Positions 1 through 7,873 of a DNA stretch of 64,000 nt are shown here, piece by piece; position 1 is the stretch's first letter, and each line of letters begins with the position of its first letter. The stretch covers positions 3,819,001 through 3,883,000 of the forward strand of contig NZ_CP095187.1 in the NCBI RefSeq assembly GCF_022965755.1, given 5' to 3'. The notes under the pieces were generated by a model, which saw nothing but the letters and a program-made list of their open reading frames with translations, was not told where the DNA came from and made no database searches. Both the position numbers and the translations under genes were made by a program. The DNA comes from Pseudoxanthomonas sp. F37. GTDB lineage: Bacteria; Pseudomonadota; Gammaproteobacteria; Xanthomonadales; Xanthomonadaceae.

Positions 1-370
1 CTGGGAACTGGCGTCCCCGCAGTGGAAGTTCGATGACGCCACGTTCAACCGTAGCGCTTCCGCGCTGGACAACCCCGACCACGTCGCCATCGTCATCCAC
101 AACTATCGCTGGCGCCTGAGCCTGGCCGAGGGCGAACCGAAGTACGCGGCTCTGGAGCAACGTCTGGCGCAGGCACCGGTCATCAAGGTGCCGACCATCA
201 CCATCGAGGGCGATGCCAACGGAGCCCCGCACCCCAAGCCGGAGACGTATGCCACCAAGTTCGTAGGCAAATACGAGCACCGCACATTCACGGGCGGCGT
301 TGGACACAACCCGCCGCAGGAGTCGCCCGCCGAGTTCATCCAGGCGGTCGTCGACGCCACCCACCTGTGA
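1..370 (+). CDS. alpha/beta hydrolase, C-terminal part (5' end outside window)
   Basis: The window opens inside this gene. About 122 C-terminal residues are visible in a frame that is open from base 2. They fit the end of an alpha/beta-hydrolase fold enzyme of the epoxide-hydrolase/haloperoxidase type: an acid-loop region with VPTITIEGDANG, then GGVGHNPPQESP, where His of GVGHNPPQE is the expected catalytic-triad base, then the final helix (FIQAVVDATHL). The nucleophile elbow lies upstream, so the substrate cannot be judged. The stop at 368-370 is 16 bp before the cytochrome P460-like gene and both probably share a transcript. A serine hydrolase next to Ohr and thioredoxin-like genes suggests stress-related detoxification, which is inference. 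Confidence 0.8.
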   Translation, partial: WELASPQWKFDDATFNRSASALDNPDHVAIVIHNYRWRLSLAEGEPKYAALEQRLAQAPVIKVPTITIEGDANGAPHPKPETYATKFVGKYEHRTFTGGVGHNPPQESPAEFIQAVVDATHL

Positions 371-386
371 ACGGAGGAGCACCCGA

Positions 387-896
387 ATGAAATCGATCAG
401 GACGTTGCTGCTGGTAACGCTGGCCGCAGGCTCCGCGCTGGGCTTGGTGGGCGTGGTGCAGGCATACGACAGCACCCGCCCAGTCTCACCCATCTACGGC
501 GTCCAGCTGCCCGATGGCTATCGCGAGTGGCCCTTCATAGCACCAGCGCAGGAGGCCGCACCGCTGGACGAGTTACGCGTCGTGGTCGGAAATTCCAAGG
601 CCATGCGCGCCTATCGCGAGAACCAGCGCCCGTTTCCCGACGGAACAGTGCTGGTGAAGCTGGCCTGGAAGCATGAGCAGTCACCGGACTTTGCACCCGC
701 CTCCATTCCCGGTGCGGCCACCACCGTCCAGGTCATGGTCAAGGACTCACGCAGATACGCGAGTACGGGCGGGTGGGGCTACGGACGTTTCATCGATGGG
801 AAGCCCGTCGATGAAGCCCAGCACAAGACCTGCCATGCATGCCACGCAGCCCGCGTGAAAGACCGCGACTACGTTTTTACACAGTACGCCCGCTAA
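387..896 (+). CDS. cytochrome P460-like periplasmic haem protein
   Basis: A 169-residue exported protein. Residues 1 to about 25 form a signal peptide (basic MKSIR, hydrophobic core, VVQA cut site). The rest resembles the cytochrome P460 domain family: YGVQLPDGYREWPFIAPAQE near the start, an acidic/basic mixed beta domain, and a single C-terminal c-type haem site CHACH at residues 149-153. Cytochromes P460 in nitrifiers and methanotrophs oxidise hydroxylamine or NO. The wider family in other bacteria has no settled role, and many members are annotated only as P460-family proteins. The start is supported by GGAGG at 374-378. It lies between a hydrolase and an Ohr protein on the same strand, suggesting periplasmic redox stress. 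Confidence 0.82.
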   Translation: MKSIRTLLLVTLAAGSALGLVGVVQAYDSTRPVSPIYGVQLPDGYREWPFIAPAQEAAPLDELRVVVGNSKAMRAYRENQRPFPDGTVLVKLAWKHEQSPDFAPASIPGAATTVQVMVKDSRRYASTGGWGYGRFIDGKPVDEAQHKTCHACHAARVKDRDYVFTQYAR

Positions 897-935
897 CCAA
901 TCCGCTCTTCAACTTCTTCCGACTGGAGATAACTC

Positions 936-1352
936 ATGAACGCAATCGACACCGTGCTTTACACCGGCAAGACGCACACGGTCGGTGGCCGTGAAGGCCA
1001 CACCCGCAGCGACGATGGCCAGCTCGATGTAGCTCTCTCACCTCCCGGCAGCCGACGTCCGGGTACCAACCCGGAGCAGTTGTTTGCGGCGGGCTGGTCA
1101 GCCTGCTTCGAAGGTGCGATGGGCATCGCGGCCCGCAAGCTTCGCGTTGCCTTGCCCGCTGACACCGCCATCGATGCGGAAGTCGACCTCGGAAAGGTGG
1201 GTGAGGAGTATCAGCTCCAGGCTCGCCTGGCCATCTCACTGCCTGGAATTGCATCCGAACAGGCACAGGCCATCGTCGACGAAGCGCATCGCACCTGCCC
1301 GTACTCCAAGCTTTCGCGAGGCAACATCGACGTACAGATTCGCTTGGTCTGA
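936..1352 (+). CDS. ohr: Ohr/OsmC-family organic hydroperoxide resistance protein
   Basis: A 138-residue cytoplasmic thiol peroxidase that reduces organic hydroperoxides using lipoylated proteins or other thiols. The two reactive cysteines of the family are present: Cys57 in the FAAGWSACFEGA helix and Cys121 in the CPYSKLSRGN segment. The N-terminal GGREGHTRSDDG region carries the conserved arginine/acidic turn. Length is normal for Ohr (about 140 residues), and the CPYS motif favours Ohr over OsmC, although Leu and Lys follow where Ohr usually has Asn-Ala. No OhrR repressor is seen nearby. The gene is 39 bp downstream of the P460-like gene and 123 bp upstream of the CcdA-thioredoxin fusion. 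Confidence 0.88.
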   Translation: MNAIDTVLYTGKTHTVGGREGHTRSDDGQLDVALSPPGSRRPGTNPEQLFAAGWSACFEGAMGIAARKLRVALPADTAIDAEVDLGKVGEEYQLQARLAISLPGIASEQAQAIVDEAHRTCPYSKLSRGNIDVQIRLV

Positions 1353-1475
1353 AGTAACGGCACGTGTCCCAAGGCATTCAAAGGCGATCCGGATACAAAT
1401 GTCCGGGTCGCCCGACATAAAGCGCTGACACAGCCGCGATGCAATAGACACCTCCGCCGCGCCGATGGTTCTCCC

Positions 1476-2759
1476 ATGATCGAATATGCACTGGCTGCCC
1501 TAGCGGGCATGGCCACCATCCTCTCTCCCTGCATCCTGCCCATCCTTCCCATCGTCCTGGCGACAGGTGCCGGAAAAGATCGGGTAACGCCCTTGTGGAT
1601 CATTGCCGGCTTCGTCGGCAGCTTTGCCGCCAGCGGCATCCTTTTGGGCGTTCTGGCGGCGTCTTCCGGGGAGCTTCAAGCAAGTATTCGCACCAGCTCG
1701 ATCGTAGTGCTGATGCTGGCCGGCCTGGCTTGCTTCTGGCCAACCCCCTTTGAGCGGTCAGTGGCATGGGTGCAAACGCAATGGCATCAGGTGAGGCCGG
1801 CCGGCCCTGGCTTGCTTCAAGCCAGCGGAAGGTCCGGCGCGCTGCTTGTTGGCGCTTCGCTTGGGCTGGCGTGGACGCCATGTGCGGGCCCCGTCCTTGC
1901 TTCGGTGCTTGCTTTGGCTGCGAGTTCGCAGTCACCCGCGAAAGCCAGCGGGATGCTTGGACTCTACGCAATCGGCGCCGGCATTCCGATGTTGCTGATT
2001 GCCTACGGCAGTCGCTGGATCAATTCACGTCTCTCGTTCTTCCAGAAGCATGCCGACCTGCTGAGGAAAGTCTTTGGCCTGATCGCGATCGGTGTCGCCA
2101 TTCTTCAGCTGCTCCAGTACGACGTATTCGTGTCCGCCTGGGCCACGCAGTGGCTTCCCCCCTCTCCCAAGGTCTCTGATCTCATGAAAAAGCTCTCTTC
2201 CCTTGCGACAATGCTGGCCGCATGCGTGTTCGCCGCCGCTTGTTCCCCTAACGTCCAGGCGGATCCTGTTCAGCCCACGCAGACCAGGCCCGCACCGATG
2301 GCGCCTGATTTCAAGGGCATCGACAACTGGATCAACTCCTCGCCCAAGAATCTTCAGGACCTCCGTGGGAAGGTCGTTCTGGTCGAGTTCTGGACCTACT
2401 CCTGCATCAACTGCGTTCGTGTCATGCCTCACGTCAAACAGTGGCATGCCAAGTACAAGGATCAGGGACTCGTCGTCATCGGCGTGCACACGCCCGAGTA
2501 CGGGTATGAGAAGAAGCTGAGCAACCTTCGGGCAGCGGTGCAGCGCCTTGGGATCACCTATCCGGTCGCCCAGGACAATGGCTATGAGACGTGGAATGCC
2601 TACGGCAATCGCTATTGGCCTGCCATGTACCTGATCGATCAACAGGGGCGAATCGTGTACCAGCACTTCGGTGAAGGGCAGTATGAGGAAACCGAAGCAA
2701 TGATCCGTACGCTGCTGAGCTCTGGATCCGTTTCGCAGCGTCCCGCGACATCGCGCTGA
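1476..2759 (+). CDS. CcdA/DsbD-type membrane protein fused to TlpA-like thioredoxin (DipZ-like)
   Basis: A 427-residue two-part protein. Residues 1-235 form a six-helix CcdA/DsbD-beta electron-transfer domain with the paired membrane cysteines in SPCILP (Cys19) and WTPCAGP (Cys136). Residues 275-415 form a periplasmic TlpA/AhpC-TSA thioredoxin fold with CINC (Cys310, Cys313), as in mycobacterial DipZ. Such proteins pass reducing power from cytoplasmic thioredoxin to periplasmic targets. The join is odd: residue 237 (base 2184) starts an apparent lipoprotein signal (MKKLSSLATML, then AAAC at 253-256), as if a free lipoprotein gene had merged in frame with ccdA. No stop separates the halves, but internal initiation at 2184 remains possible. 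Confidence 0.86.
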   Translation: MIEYALAALAGMATILSPCILPILPIVLATGAGKDRVTPLWIIAGFVGSFAASGILLGVLAASSGELQASIRTSSIVVLMLAGLACFWPTPFERSVAWVQTQWHQVRPAGPGLLQASGRSGALLVGASLGLAWTPCAGPVLASVLALAASSQSPAKASGMLGLYAIGAGIPMLLIAYGSRWINSRLSFFQKHADLLRKVFGLIAIGVAILQLLQYDVFVSAWATQWLPPSPKVSDLMKKLSSLATMLAACVFAAACSPNVQADPVQPTQTRPAPMAPDFKGIDNWINSSPKNLQDLRGKVVLVEFWTYSCINCVRVMPHVKQWHAKYKDQGLVVIGVHTPEYGYEKKLSNLRAAVQRLGITYPVAQDNGYETWNAYGNRYWPAMYLIDQQGRIVYQHFGEGQYEETEAMIRTLLSSGSVSQRPATSR

Positions 2760-2802
2760 TGTGTCGGCGTAAGGCGCTCCTTACTCTTATCTCGAGAATG
2801 AA

Positions 2803-3630
2803 ATGAACAAGCGATGGTTGATTACCGGTAGTTCACGCGGTTTGGGCTTGGCCCTCGCTGAAGCGGTGCTGGAGGCGGGCGATTACGCACTCGTAACGGC
2901 TCGAGATACCTCCAGCTTGCGCCATCTTGTCGAACGTCATGGCGATCATGCTCGTTTGGTTGCGCTTGACGTGACCGACCCATTAGCCGCTGCAAGAGCC
3001 GTGGACGTCGCGGTCGATGCTTTCGGTGGAATCGACGTGCTCGTGAACAATGCAGGTTACGGGGACGTTGGGTCAGTCGAGGACACAACTCTGGACGACT
3101 TCAGGCGGCAGATCGAGACCAATCTGTTTGGCACGATCATTGTCTCGAAGGCCGTGGTTCCACGAATGCGAGAACAGCGCAGTGGCCATATCATCCAGCT
3201 TTCCTCAGTGGGCGGCCGTCTGGGGGCGCCGGGCCGCGCCGCATACTCCGCCGCGAAGTGGGGCGTTGAGGGATTCTCCGAGTCACTCGCGCTGGAGATG
3301 GCGCTTGTGGGCGTGAAAGTAACCATCGTGGAGCCTGGCGGATTCAGGACTGATTTCGCGGGCACCTCGACTTCGTTGAAAGAGGGGCGTGCCGACTACG
3401 ATGCCGTCGTTGGTGCCGCCGCGAGGCGCCAGCGTGCCTACGATGGCCACCAGCCAGGCGACCCGGCGCGTGCGGCCCAGGCGATCATACGTGTCGCAAG
3501 CGCAATGTCACCGCCACTGAGAGTGGCACTGGGAACGGACGCATTCGACGCCATCGAGCGGGCTGATCGCGACCGTCTTGAAGAGCGTGCCACGTGGCAG
3601 GCGTTGAGCAGGTCGACTGATTATCCTTGA
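2803..3630 (+). CDS. short-chain dehydrogenase/reductase (classical SDR)
   Basis: A 275-residue classical SDR using NAD(P)H. The cofactor glycine motif is TGSSRGLG at residues 8-15. NNAG is at residues 82-85, catalytic Ser is in IQLSS at 134-135, and the YSAAK catalytic pair is Tyr148 and Lys152. The C-terminal third (GTSTSLKEGRADYDAV and onward) matches the long-tailed oxidoreductase/short-chain dehydrogenase subgroup often annotated as putative ketoreductases. The substrate cannot be read from the sequence. The 43-bp gap from the DipZ-like gene and the same strand make it the last member of the accessory cluster. GC is lower than in genes beyond 4 kb. Confidence 0.88.
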   Translation: MNKRWLITGSSRGLGLALAEAVLEAGDYALVTARDTSSLRHLVERHGDHARLVALDVTDPLAAARAVDVAVDAFGGIDVLVNNAGYGDVGSVEDTTLDDFRRQIETNLFGTIIVSKAVVPRMREQRSGHIIQLSSVGGRLGAPGRAAYSAAKWGVEGFSESLALEMALVGVKVTIVEPGGFRTDFAGTSTSLKEGRADYDAVVGAAARRQRAYDGHQPGDPARAAQAIIRVASAMSPPLRVALGTDAFDAIERADRDRLEERATWQALSRSTDYP

Positions 3631-4032
3631 CGGATCTGGCCTGATGTCCGCTTCGGGTCGGAAACGGCCATGCCAAAGTCGTGCCGATCTATAGTGATCA
3701 ACACGCACTCAGCGCATAAAGCGTTATTTCGATCTGGCCTATTGCGCTCACGCGAAAGCTGGCCCGACAGAACTCGTATACGCCCTGAAATCACTTCTCG
3801 GGCGAACGCGTACAAAGGTCCGTCGATCGAAGAGTTCATGGCTGACCCCTATCGCGCCCTCGCACACTTTAGCCCAGCAGACGGGTGGGCCTCCTTCTCC
3901 AGCAGTCGGGAATCTATCGGAGCCAACTAGGGTCCCGCGCGTAGGCGTGGCCGGTCCCCCTGAGGGCTGCTATGGCCCAACTATGCCTGCCCGAGGGGGC
4001 CCAACTCTGGACTTCCGATCACCGGGATGCCG
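3631..4032. other. 402-bp intergenic stretch without a convincing gene, lower GC
   Basis: The SDR gene and the end of arsH point towards each other across 402 bp of lower-GC sequence. The longest open frame (3670-3930, +) has no recognisable domain, an unusual amino-acid mix and no clear ribosome-binding site, so I do not call it. Two 9-bp direct copies of GGCCCAACT lie at 3974-3982 and 3998-4006. The stretch looks like decayed sequence at the boundary between the accessory block and the arsenic locus. No terminator with a T-run is visible. Confidence 0.5.
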
Positions 4033-4848
4033 CTAGGTAGACGCGCAGCAGGCCGGTCCGCAGCAGGGTTTTGCGGACACGGCGGCCGTCCCGTCCCGCG
4101 GGGCGAGCACCGGGCTTGCGACGGGCCGTGAGGCCTCGACCACCCCGGACGCTTCCGTTGCCGCGCGCGCGGCCAAGTCGCCCTTGCGTTCGCTGTAGCG
4201 GCTGGTCAGGTAGTCGCTGCGGTCGCGCACCAGCAGGGTGAACTTCACCAGTTCCTCCATCACGTCCACCACGCGGTCGTAGTAGGGCGAGGGTTTCATG
4301 CGGCCTGCTTCATCGAATTCCTGCCAGGCCTTCGGCACCGACGACTGGTTGGGGATGGTGACCATGCGCATCCAGCGGCCCAGCACGCGCAACGCATTGA
4401 CCACGTTGAACGACTGCGAACCGCCGCACACCTGCATCACCGCCAGGGTGCGGCCCTGGGTGGGACGCACGCTGCCCTCGGACAGCGGCAGCCAGTCGAT
4501 CTGGTTCTTGAACACCGCCGACAGGGTGCCGTGGCGTTCCGGACTGACCCAGACCTGGCCCTCGGACCACTGCGACCACGCACGCAGCCGCTGCACCTCC
4601 GGATGGTCCGCGCCCACGCTGTCCAGGATGGGCAGCTCGTGCGGGTGGAACACGCGGGTCTCCGCGCCGAAGTGGCGCAACAGCCGCTCCGCTTCCAGCG
4701 CCAGCTTGCGACTGAAGGACTGCGGGCGCAGCGAGCCGTACAGGATCAGGATGCGCGGCGGGTGCCCGGAACCGGCGATGGCCAGCTTGTCGGCATCGGG
4801 AATGTCGAGCGCTTCGGGGGCGAGCTGTGGCGGCAATGGAACTGTCAT
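4033..4848 (-). CDS. arsH: arsenical resistance flavoprotein ArsH
   Basis: A 271-residue NADPH-dependent FMN oxidoreductase. ArsH enzymes oxidise trivalent organoarsenicals such as methylarsenite to less toxic pentavalent forms and can reduce quinones or metals. Residues 31-215 carry the flavodoxin-like fold. The FMN phosphate loop is [11 protein letters not shown] (residues 37-47), and a second family signature is [19 protein letters not shown]. The last 50 residues are a poorly ordered extension ending in CCGPACC, with cysteines at 262, 263, 267 and 268. Usual ArsH proteins are about 230-250 residues and I do not know this tail as a family feature. It is divergent from arsR with a 41-bp gap that holds the shared promoter. 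Confidence 0.95.
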   Translation of the reverse strand: MTVPLPPQLAPEALDIPDADKLAIAGSGHPPRILILYGSLRPQSFSRKLALEAERLLRHFGAETRVFHPHELPILDSVGADHPEVQRLRAWSQWSEGQVWVSPERHGTLSAVFKNQIDWLPLSEGSVRPTQGRTLAVMQVCGGSQSFNVVNALRVLGRWMRMVTIPNQSSVPKAWQEFDEAGRMKPSPYYDRVVDVMEELVKFTLLVRDRSDYLTSRYSERKGDLAARAATEASGVVEASRPVASPVLAPRDGTAAVSAKPCCGPACCAST

Positions 4849-4854
4849 GTCGGC

Positions 4855-4890
4855 TTGTTAGGCTGTGACTGTTCGATTATTCTAGAATTA
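4855..4890 (+). promoter_or_regulatory. arsR promoter giving a predicted leaderless transcript
   Basis: TTGTTA at 4855-4860 and TATTCT at 4878-4883 are separated by exactly 17 bp. Counting seven bases past the -10 puts transcription start at about 4890, the A of the arsR ATG, so the message would have no 5' leader. No Shine-Dalgarno sequence is present upstream, which agrees. On the opposite strand TAGAAT (4884-4879) can serve as the -10 for arsH, with a weak TTGCGT (4908-4903) as -35. Confidence 0.6.
4879..4888. promoter_or_regulatory. candidate ArsR operator, perfect 10-bp palindrome
   Basis: ATTCTAGAAT at 4879-4888 is a perfect palindrome that overlaps the -10 elements of both arsR and arsH. 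Its placement lets one bound ArsR dimer block both directions until arsenite releases it. ArsR/SmtB repressors typically bind short AT-rich inverted repeats over the promoter. The assignment rests on position and symmetry only. Confidence 0.5.
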
Positions 4891-5225
4891 TGGAAATAAC
4901 AAACGCAACCGTTGCCCTGGCCGCCCTGGGCCAGACCACCCGCCTGGCGGTCTTCCGCCTGCTGGTCGAAGCTGGCCCGTCGGGTCGCATGGCCGGCGAG
5001 ATCGCCGAATCGCTGGGGCTTCCGGGGGCCACGCTGTCGTTCCACCTGAAGGAACTGGTGGCCGCCGGGCTGGTGCAGAGCGAGGCGCGCGGCCGCAATG
5101 TCTGTTATCGCGCGGACTTCGGCGCGATGAACGAGCTGATCGAATTCCTGACCCGCAACTGCTGCGGCGGCGACACGGCGCAGTGCGCGCCCGCTGCGCC
5201 ATGCGGTCCCGAAGGCTGCGCATGA
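4890..5225 (+). CDS. arsR: ArsR/SmtB-family arsenite-responsive repressor
   Basis: A 111-residue winged-helix repressor expected to leave DNA on binding As(III). The helix-turn-helix covers about residues 33-62 ([25 protein letters not shown] is its core, without the CVC metal site of E. coli ArsR in helix 3). Arsenite ligands are instead at the C-terminus: Cys91-Cys92, Cys99, Cys105 and Cys110. This resembles the Acidithiobacillus ferrooxidans type, which uses a vicinal CC pair plus a third downstream Cys. The ATG at 4890 is the only sensible start and seems to be the transcript's first codon. The stop overlaps the acr3 start by ATGA. Confidence 0.95.
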   Translation: MEITNATVALAALGQTTRLAVFRLLVEAGPSGRMAGEIAESLGLPGATLSFHLKELVAAGLVQSEARGRNVCYRADFGAMNELIEFLTRNCCGGDTAQCAPAAPCGPEGCA

Positions 5226-6283
5226 CAGCGGCTGCCGCGCCTCCGCTGTCGCGCCGCATGGGCGGCTTCGAGCGCCACCTGACCTGGTGGGTGCTGGGCT
5301 GCATCGGAGTGGGCACGGTGCTGGGCTATCGGCTGCCGGGCGCGTTCGCCACGCTGGGGGCGGCGGAAATCGCCAGGGTGAACCTGCCGGTGGCGGTGCT
5401 GATCTGGCTGATGATCGTCCCGATGCTGCTGAAGATCGACTTCCGTGCGATGGGCGAGGTGAAGCGGCACTGGAAGGGCATCGGCGTCACCGTGTTCGTG
5501 AACTGGGCGATCAAGCCGTTCTCGATGGCCTTGCTGGCGTGGCAGTTCGTGCGCCATGTGTTCGCCGATCACCTGCCTGCGGCGCAGATCGATTCGTACG
5601 TGGCCGGACTGATCCTGCTGGCGGCCGCGCCGTGCACGGCGATGGTGTTCGTGTGGAGCCACCTGTGCGAGGGCGAACCGCGCTTCACCCTCAGCCAGGT
5701 CGCGCTGAACGACGCCATCATGGTGGTGGCCTTCGCGCCCATCGTCGGCCTGCTGCTGGGCATCTCGTCCATCACCGTGCCATGGGCGACGCTGATGCTG
5801 TCGGTGGCGCTGTACATCGTGGTGCCCGTCGCCGTCGCGGCGATGCTGCGCGGATGGGTCCTGCGCCGCGGCGGCGAGGCCGCGCTGCAGGCACTGCTCA
5901 AGCGGCTGGGGCCGGTATCGCTGGGCGCGCTGCTGCTCACGCTGGTGCTGCTGTTCGGTTTCCAGGGCCGCCAGATCGTCGACCAGCCGCTGGTCATCGC
6001 GATGCTGGCCGTGCCGATCGTGATCCAGGTGTACTTCAACGCCGGCGTGTCGTACTGGCTCAACCGCCGGCTGGGCGTGGCCCATTGCGTGGCGGGACCG
6101 TCGGCGCTGATCGGGGCCAGCAATTTCTTCGAACTGGCCGTGGCCACGGCGGTGGGCGTGTTCGGCGTGCATTCCGGCGCGGCGCTGGCCACGGTGGTCG
6201 GCGTGCTGGTGGAGGTGCCGGTGATGTTGTCCGTGGTCCGCCTCGTCAATGTGTCGAAGCCCTGGTACGAACGCCGCGCCTGA
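5222..6283 (+). CDS. acr3: ACR3-family arsenite efflux permease
   Basis: A 353-residue inner-membrane carrier of the BASS superfamily that exports As(III) using the proton gradient. About ten hydrophobic segments are visible. The essential ACR3 cysteine is Cys138 in [15 protein letters not shown], and the [14 protein letters not shown] segment near the end carries the conserved glutamate. The start at 5222 overlaps the arsR stop (ATGA), indicating translational coupling. An in-frame ATG at 5183 would put it deep inside arsR and adds a non-hydrophobic arginine-rich leader, so I reject it. It is the transport step of the operon and is fed by ArsC. Confidence 0.95.
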   Translation: MTAAAAPPLSRRMGGFERHLTWWVLGCIGVGTVLGYRLPGAFATLGAAEIARVNLPVAVLIWLMIVPMLLKIDFRAMGEVKRHWKGIGVTVFVNWAIKPFSMALLAWQFVRHVFADHLPAAQIDSYVAGLILLAAAPCTAMVFVWSHLCEGEPRFTLSQVALNDAIMVVAFAPIVGLLLGISSITVPWATLMLSVALYIVVPVAVAAMLRGWVLRRGGEAALQALLKRLGPVSLGALLLTLVLLFGFQGRQIVDQPLVIAMLAVPIVIQVYFNAGVSYWLNRRLGVAHCVAGPSALIGASNFFELAVATAVGVFGVHSGAALATVVGVLVEVPVMLSVVRLVNVSKPWYERRA

Positions 6284-6325
6284 TTTCCTGCCTCGCATCC
6301 ATCCCTCTTCCTTCAGGACACGCCC

Positions 6326-6820
6326 ATGGACCGCCCCTACAACCTGCTGTTCCTGTGCACCGGCAATTCCGCCCGCAGCATCATGGCCGAAGCCATGGCC
6401 AACCACCTGGGCAAGGGCCGCTTCCACGCCTACAGCGCAGGCAGCCATCCACGCGGCCGCGTGCATCCGGTCGCGCTGCAGATCCTGCAGGACGCCGGCC
6501 TGCCGACGGCCGCATTGCGCAGCAAGCCGTGGGACGAATTCGCGGGCGTGGATGCGCCGCCGATGGACCTGATCATCACCGTCTGCGACAAGGCGGCCGG
6601 CGAAGCGTGCCCCGTGTGGCCCGGCCACCCGGTCACCGCGCACTGGGGCGTCGAAGATCCCGCCGCCGTCACCGGTTCACCGGAGCAGGTCCGCCACGCC
6701 TTCGCCCATGCCCTGCACCTGCTGCAGCACCGCATCACCCTGCTGCTTGCGCTCAAGCCCGAAGCGCTGGACCGCCTGGCGCTGGAGACGCGGGTGCGCG
6801 AGATCGGCAGATCGTCCTGA
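6326..6820 (+). CDS. arsC: arsenate reductase, low-molecular-weight phosphatase type
   Basis: A 164-residue cytosolic enzyme that reduces arsenate to arsenite so that ACR3 can export it. It belongs to the LMW protein-tyrosine-phosphatase fold family. The nucleophile Cys11 is in the P-loop CTGNSARS, and the resolving pair Cys87 and Cys95 lies in [11 protein letters not shown], the three-cysteine relay of thioredoxin-coupled ArsC enzymes. The conserved [18 protein letters not shown] loop follows. It is longer than S. aureus ArsC (131 residues) because of a C-terminal helix, as in many proteobacterial members. It begins 42 bp after acr3. Confidence 0.94.
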   Translation: MDRPYNLLFLCTGNSARSIMAEAMANHLGKGRFHAYSAGSHPRGRVHPVALQILQDAGLPTAALRSKPWDEFAGVDAPPMDLIITVCDKAAGEACPVWPGHPVTAHWGVEDPAAVTGSPEQVRHAFAHALHLLQHRITLLLALKPEALDRLALETRVREIGRSS

Positions 6821-6864
6821 ACCCCACATCCCGCTTCGATTCCTTCTCCACCCAAGAACCTTCC

Positions 6865-7869
6865 ATGAGCATCCGCGTTGGCATCAACGGCTTCGGCCGC
6901 ATGGGCCGCCTCACCCTGCGTGCGGCCTGGGACTCTCCCGACCTCCAGTTCGTCCAGATCAACGACCCCGCCGGCGACGCCGCCACCCTGGCGCACCTGC
7001 TGGAGTTCGATTCGATCCATGGCCGCTGGCACCGCGGGATCACAGCCGACGGCGAAGCGCTGGTGATCGACGGCACACGCATTCCGGTGGCGCGTAACAG
7101 GGACATCGCGGCGACCGACTGGTCGGGCTGCGACGTGGTCATCGAATCCTCCGGCAAATTCCGCAAACCCGATGTGCTGCAACCCTATCTGGACCAGGGC
7201 GTGAAGCGCGTGGTGGTGACCGCCCCGGTCAAGTCGCCCGGCGTGCTGGACGTGGTGGTCGGCGTGAACCACCACCGCTTCGATCCCGCGCAGCACCGCA
7301 TCGTCTCCGCCGCCTCGTGCACGACCAACTGCTTCGCCCCGGTGGTGAAGGTGATCCACGAAGGCCTCGGCATCCGCCACGGCAGCCTGACCACCCTGCA
7401 CAGCCTGACCAATACCCAGGTGATCGTGGATGCGCCGCACAAGGATCTGCGCCGCGCACGTGCGTGCGGCAGCAGCCTGATCCCGACCTCGACGGGCTCG
7501 GCGACCGCCATCGCCGAGATCTTTCCCGAGCTGAAGGGCCGCCTGAATGGACATGCCGTGCGCGTGCCGCTGACCAATGCCTCGCTCACCGACTGCGTGT
7601 TCGAGGTGGAGCGCGCGACCACGGTCGAGGAAGTGAACGCACTGTTGAAGCGCGCGGCCGAGGGCGGACTGGCGGGGATCCTGGGCTATGAAACGCGCCC
7701 GCTGGTGTCCATCGACTACCGGACCGATCCGCGTTCCAGCATCGTCGATGCGCTGTCCACCCTGGTGATCAATGGCACGCAGGTGAAGGTGTACGCCTGG
7801 TACGACAACGAGTGGGGCTACGTGAACCGTACCGCCGAGCTCGTGCGCCTGGTCGGCAAGGCGGGCTGA
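6865..7869 (+). CDS. ArsJ-associated glyceraldehyde-3-phosphate dehydrogenase
   Basis: A 334-residue GAPDH (NAD-binding start [14 protein letters not shown], catalytic Cys152 in [12 protein letters not shown], conserved [11 protein letters not shown] at the end). Within arsenic operons, GAPDH paired with arsJ uses arsenate in place of phosphate and makes unstable 1-arseno-3-phosphoglycerate, which ArsJ exports. This gives resistance to As(V) without reduction. The gap to arsJ is four bases (TGA-CGGC-ATG), so the two are surely co-translated. A housekeeping glycolytic role is less likely because no pgk or other glycolytic gene is nearby. Confidence 0.93.
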   Translation: MSIRVGINGFGRMGRLTLRAAWDSPDLQFVQINDPAGDAATLAHLLEFDSIHGRWHRGITADGEALVIDGTRIPVARNRDIAATDWSGCDVVIESSGKFRKPDVLQPYLDQGVKRVVVTAPVKSPGVLDVVVGVNHHRFDPAQHRIVSAASCTTNCFAPVVKVIHEGLGIRHGSLTTLHSLTNTQVIVDAPHKDLRRARACGSSLIPTSTGSATAIAEIFPELKGRLNGHAVRVPLTNASLTDCVFEVERATTVEEVNALLKRAAEGGLAGILGYETRPLVSIDYRTDPRSSIVDALSTLVINGTQVKVYAWYDNEWGYVNRTAELVRLVGKAG

Positions 7870-7873
7870 CGGC

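Noticed and set aside
2100..2250. A frameshift or missing stop between the ccdA and thioredoxin parts
   Set aside because: The frame is continuous and both halves are intact; fused DipZ-like proteins are known.
3670..3930. 86-residue plus-strand frame in the lower-GC gap
   Set aside because: No recognisable domain, no ribosome-binding site, odd composition. It seems to be decayed DNA.
3974..4006. Two direct 9-bp repeats as insertion-sequence target duplication
   Set aside because: No transposase or terminal inverted repeats lie between or beside them, and they are only 24 bp apart.
5105..6643. Long minus-strand frame opposite acr3 and arsC
   Set aside because: Histidine/arginine/glutamine-rich shadow of real genes, typical of GC-rich DNA.
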